The notes below the pieces were generated by a model. It was given only the letters and a program-made list of their open reading frames with translations. It made no database searches and was not told the DNA's origin. Positions 63,695-64,000 of a stretch of DNA of 64,000 nucleotides are shown one piece after another. Position numbers and translations under genes: made by a program. Source of the DNA: Aerococcus sp. Group 1 (lineage in GTDB: Bacteria; Bacillota; Bacilli; Lactobacillales; Aerococcaceae); assembly GCF_000193205.1 (NCBI RefSeq), contig NC_015278.1:620001-684000 (forward strand), in the 5' to 3' direction. How positions within the stretch are numbered: the stretch's first letter is position 1; every line of letters begins with the position of its first letter.

Positions 63695-63980
63695 GAGTGC
63701 GACAGTCACAACAAAGGACGAAACCGCTACGCATACTATAGCTGTAACTCGCTTACGCTTCGAACAGCTATAGCAACTGGAGAAAACTGGGATTAGCTCA
63801 GTTATAAGGATGTGAGGACGCCGCTAAAGGCTTGAATTGCTGGAGGAAAATACCATAAGCACAGGAATCTGTGCGTTGGAATTTTCTGAAGCAACTTCAA
63901 GTCTGGCCTACGAACTCAACTAGGCTGAGCGTTGCCAGTTTTTGAAGTGGACGTTCGTCCTGTGACTGGAGCATTTTTAA
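63695..63980 (+). repeat. Modular hairpin repeat, copy 5b with nested insert
   Basis: GAGTGCGACA start box, outer helices CAGTCACA/TGTGACTG and AGGACGAA/TTCGTCCT, middle AAAACTGG/CCAGTTTT. Inside are the 55-bp hairpin insert (63726-63780) and a nested element with CTTGAA/TTCAAG, TTGCT/AGCAA and GCACAG/CTGTGC helices that uses the same connectors (CTGGAGGAAAA...TTTTCTGAAG). The end is GGAGCATTTTTAATA. No gene is visible from 63527 to 64000. Confidence 0.8.
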
Positions 63981-64000
63981 TAAGGAGACTGGATATCAAG

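Noticed and set aside
63528..63980. Interpretation of the hairpin repeats as insertion sequences or transposon remnants
   Set aside because: No transposase frame, no target-site duplication that I can see, and arms that are complementary within but not homologous between copies, which is not how IS ends behave.

Overview
This 64-kb window is chromosomal DNA from a low-G+C Gram-positive coccus of the Lactobacillales. It most resembles Aerococcus or a close relative. The basis is the gene content and protein style: a YSIRK/LPxTG surface protein, PTS sucrose uptake, PepV, a leuS T-box, and the yheA-yhaO-yhaN-yhaM/prsA/hit/ecsAB and ytmP-trmB-ytpR-murC gene orders known from Firmicutes. No rRNA, tRNA, prophage, transposase or CRISPR array is visible. 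The genus is an inference and was not checked by a database search.

Layout. 1-5.2 kb: the end of a carbohydrate-type ABC importer (permease tail, ATPase, binding lipoprotein), then a PP2C-like phosphatase, a 2H phosphoesterase and a nucleoside hydrolase. 5.7-16.1 kb: one gene for a surface protein of about 3,480 residues, made of an N-terminal domain, an Ig-like domain, collagen-like Gly-X-Y tracts alternating with 46 short beta-type modules, a Cys motif, a Pro-rich wall spacer and an LPATG anchor. It is interrupted by a one-base frameshift in an A6 tract. 16.3-24.4 kb: a SnoaL-like protein, a DUF4931/GalT-like protein, the sucrose locus (scrR-scrB divergent from scrA) and a TIM-barrel/2-hydroxyacid dehydrogenase pair. 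24.6-41.3 kb: xpt, trmL, a class A PBP, yheA-yhaO-yhaN-yhaM, a GT8 glycosyltransferase, prsA, a YtxH-like protein, hit, ecsAB, a phosphotransferase, trmB and a small membrane protein. 41.5-48.7 kb: ytpR, an orphan basic protein, murC, galU, a nucleoid-associated protein, folC and a histidine phosphatase. 48.8-64 kb: T-box/leuS, a pyridoxine-type kinase, an amino-acid ABC importer with a uroporphyrinogen-decarboxylase-like enzyme, a MurJ/YtgP-type flippase, malQ (broken), pepV, an rRNA methyltransferase, an HD protein and an HxlR regulator.

Two signals go beyond ordinary annotation. First, an intergenic repeat family occurs at five places (24.5, 33.9, 46.3, 58.5 and 63.5 kb). Its short connector boxes are conserved, while the helix arms between them change sequence and remain complementary, including compensatory changes under a GCAA tetraloop. 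Four of the five loci start within 2-20 nt of the stop codon of a co-oriented gene, so they look like 3'-UTR RNA elements. Second, four genes (surface protein, yhaO, the URO-D-like gene and malQ) are each broken by what looks like the loss of a single A in an A-tract. That pattern suggests either a systematic homopolymer error in this assembly or genuine slippage-based switching.

How the genes work together: the sucrose locus imports sucrose and cleaves sucrose-6-phosphate, with operators over both divergent -35 boxes and a cre-like site in the scrA leader. MurC, the PBP, the flippase, GalU and PrsA serve envelope building and protein folding outside the membrane. The two ABC systems and PepV feed nutrient scavenging.
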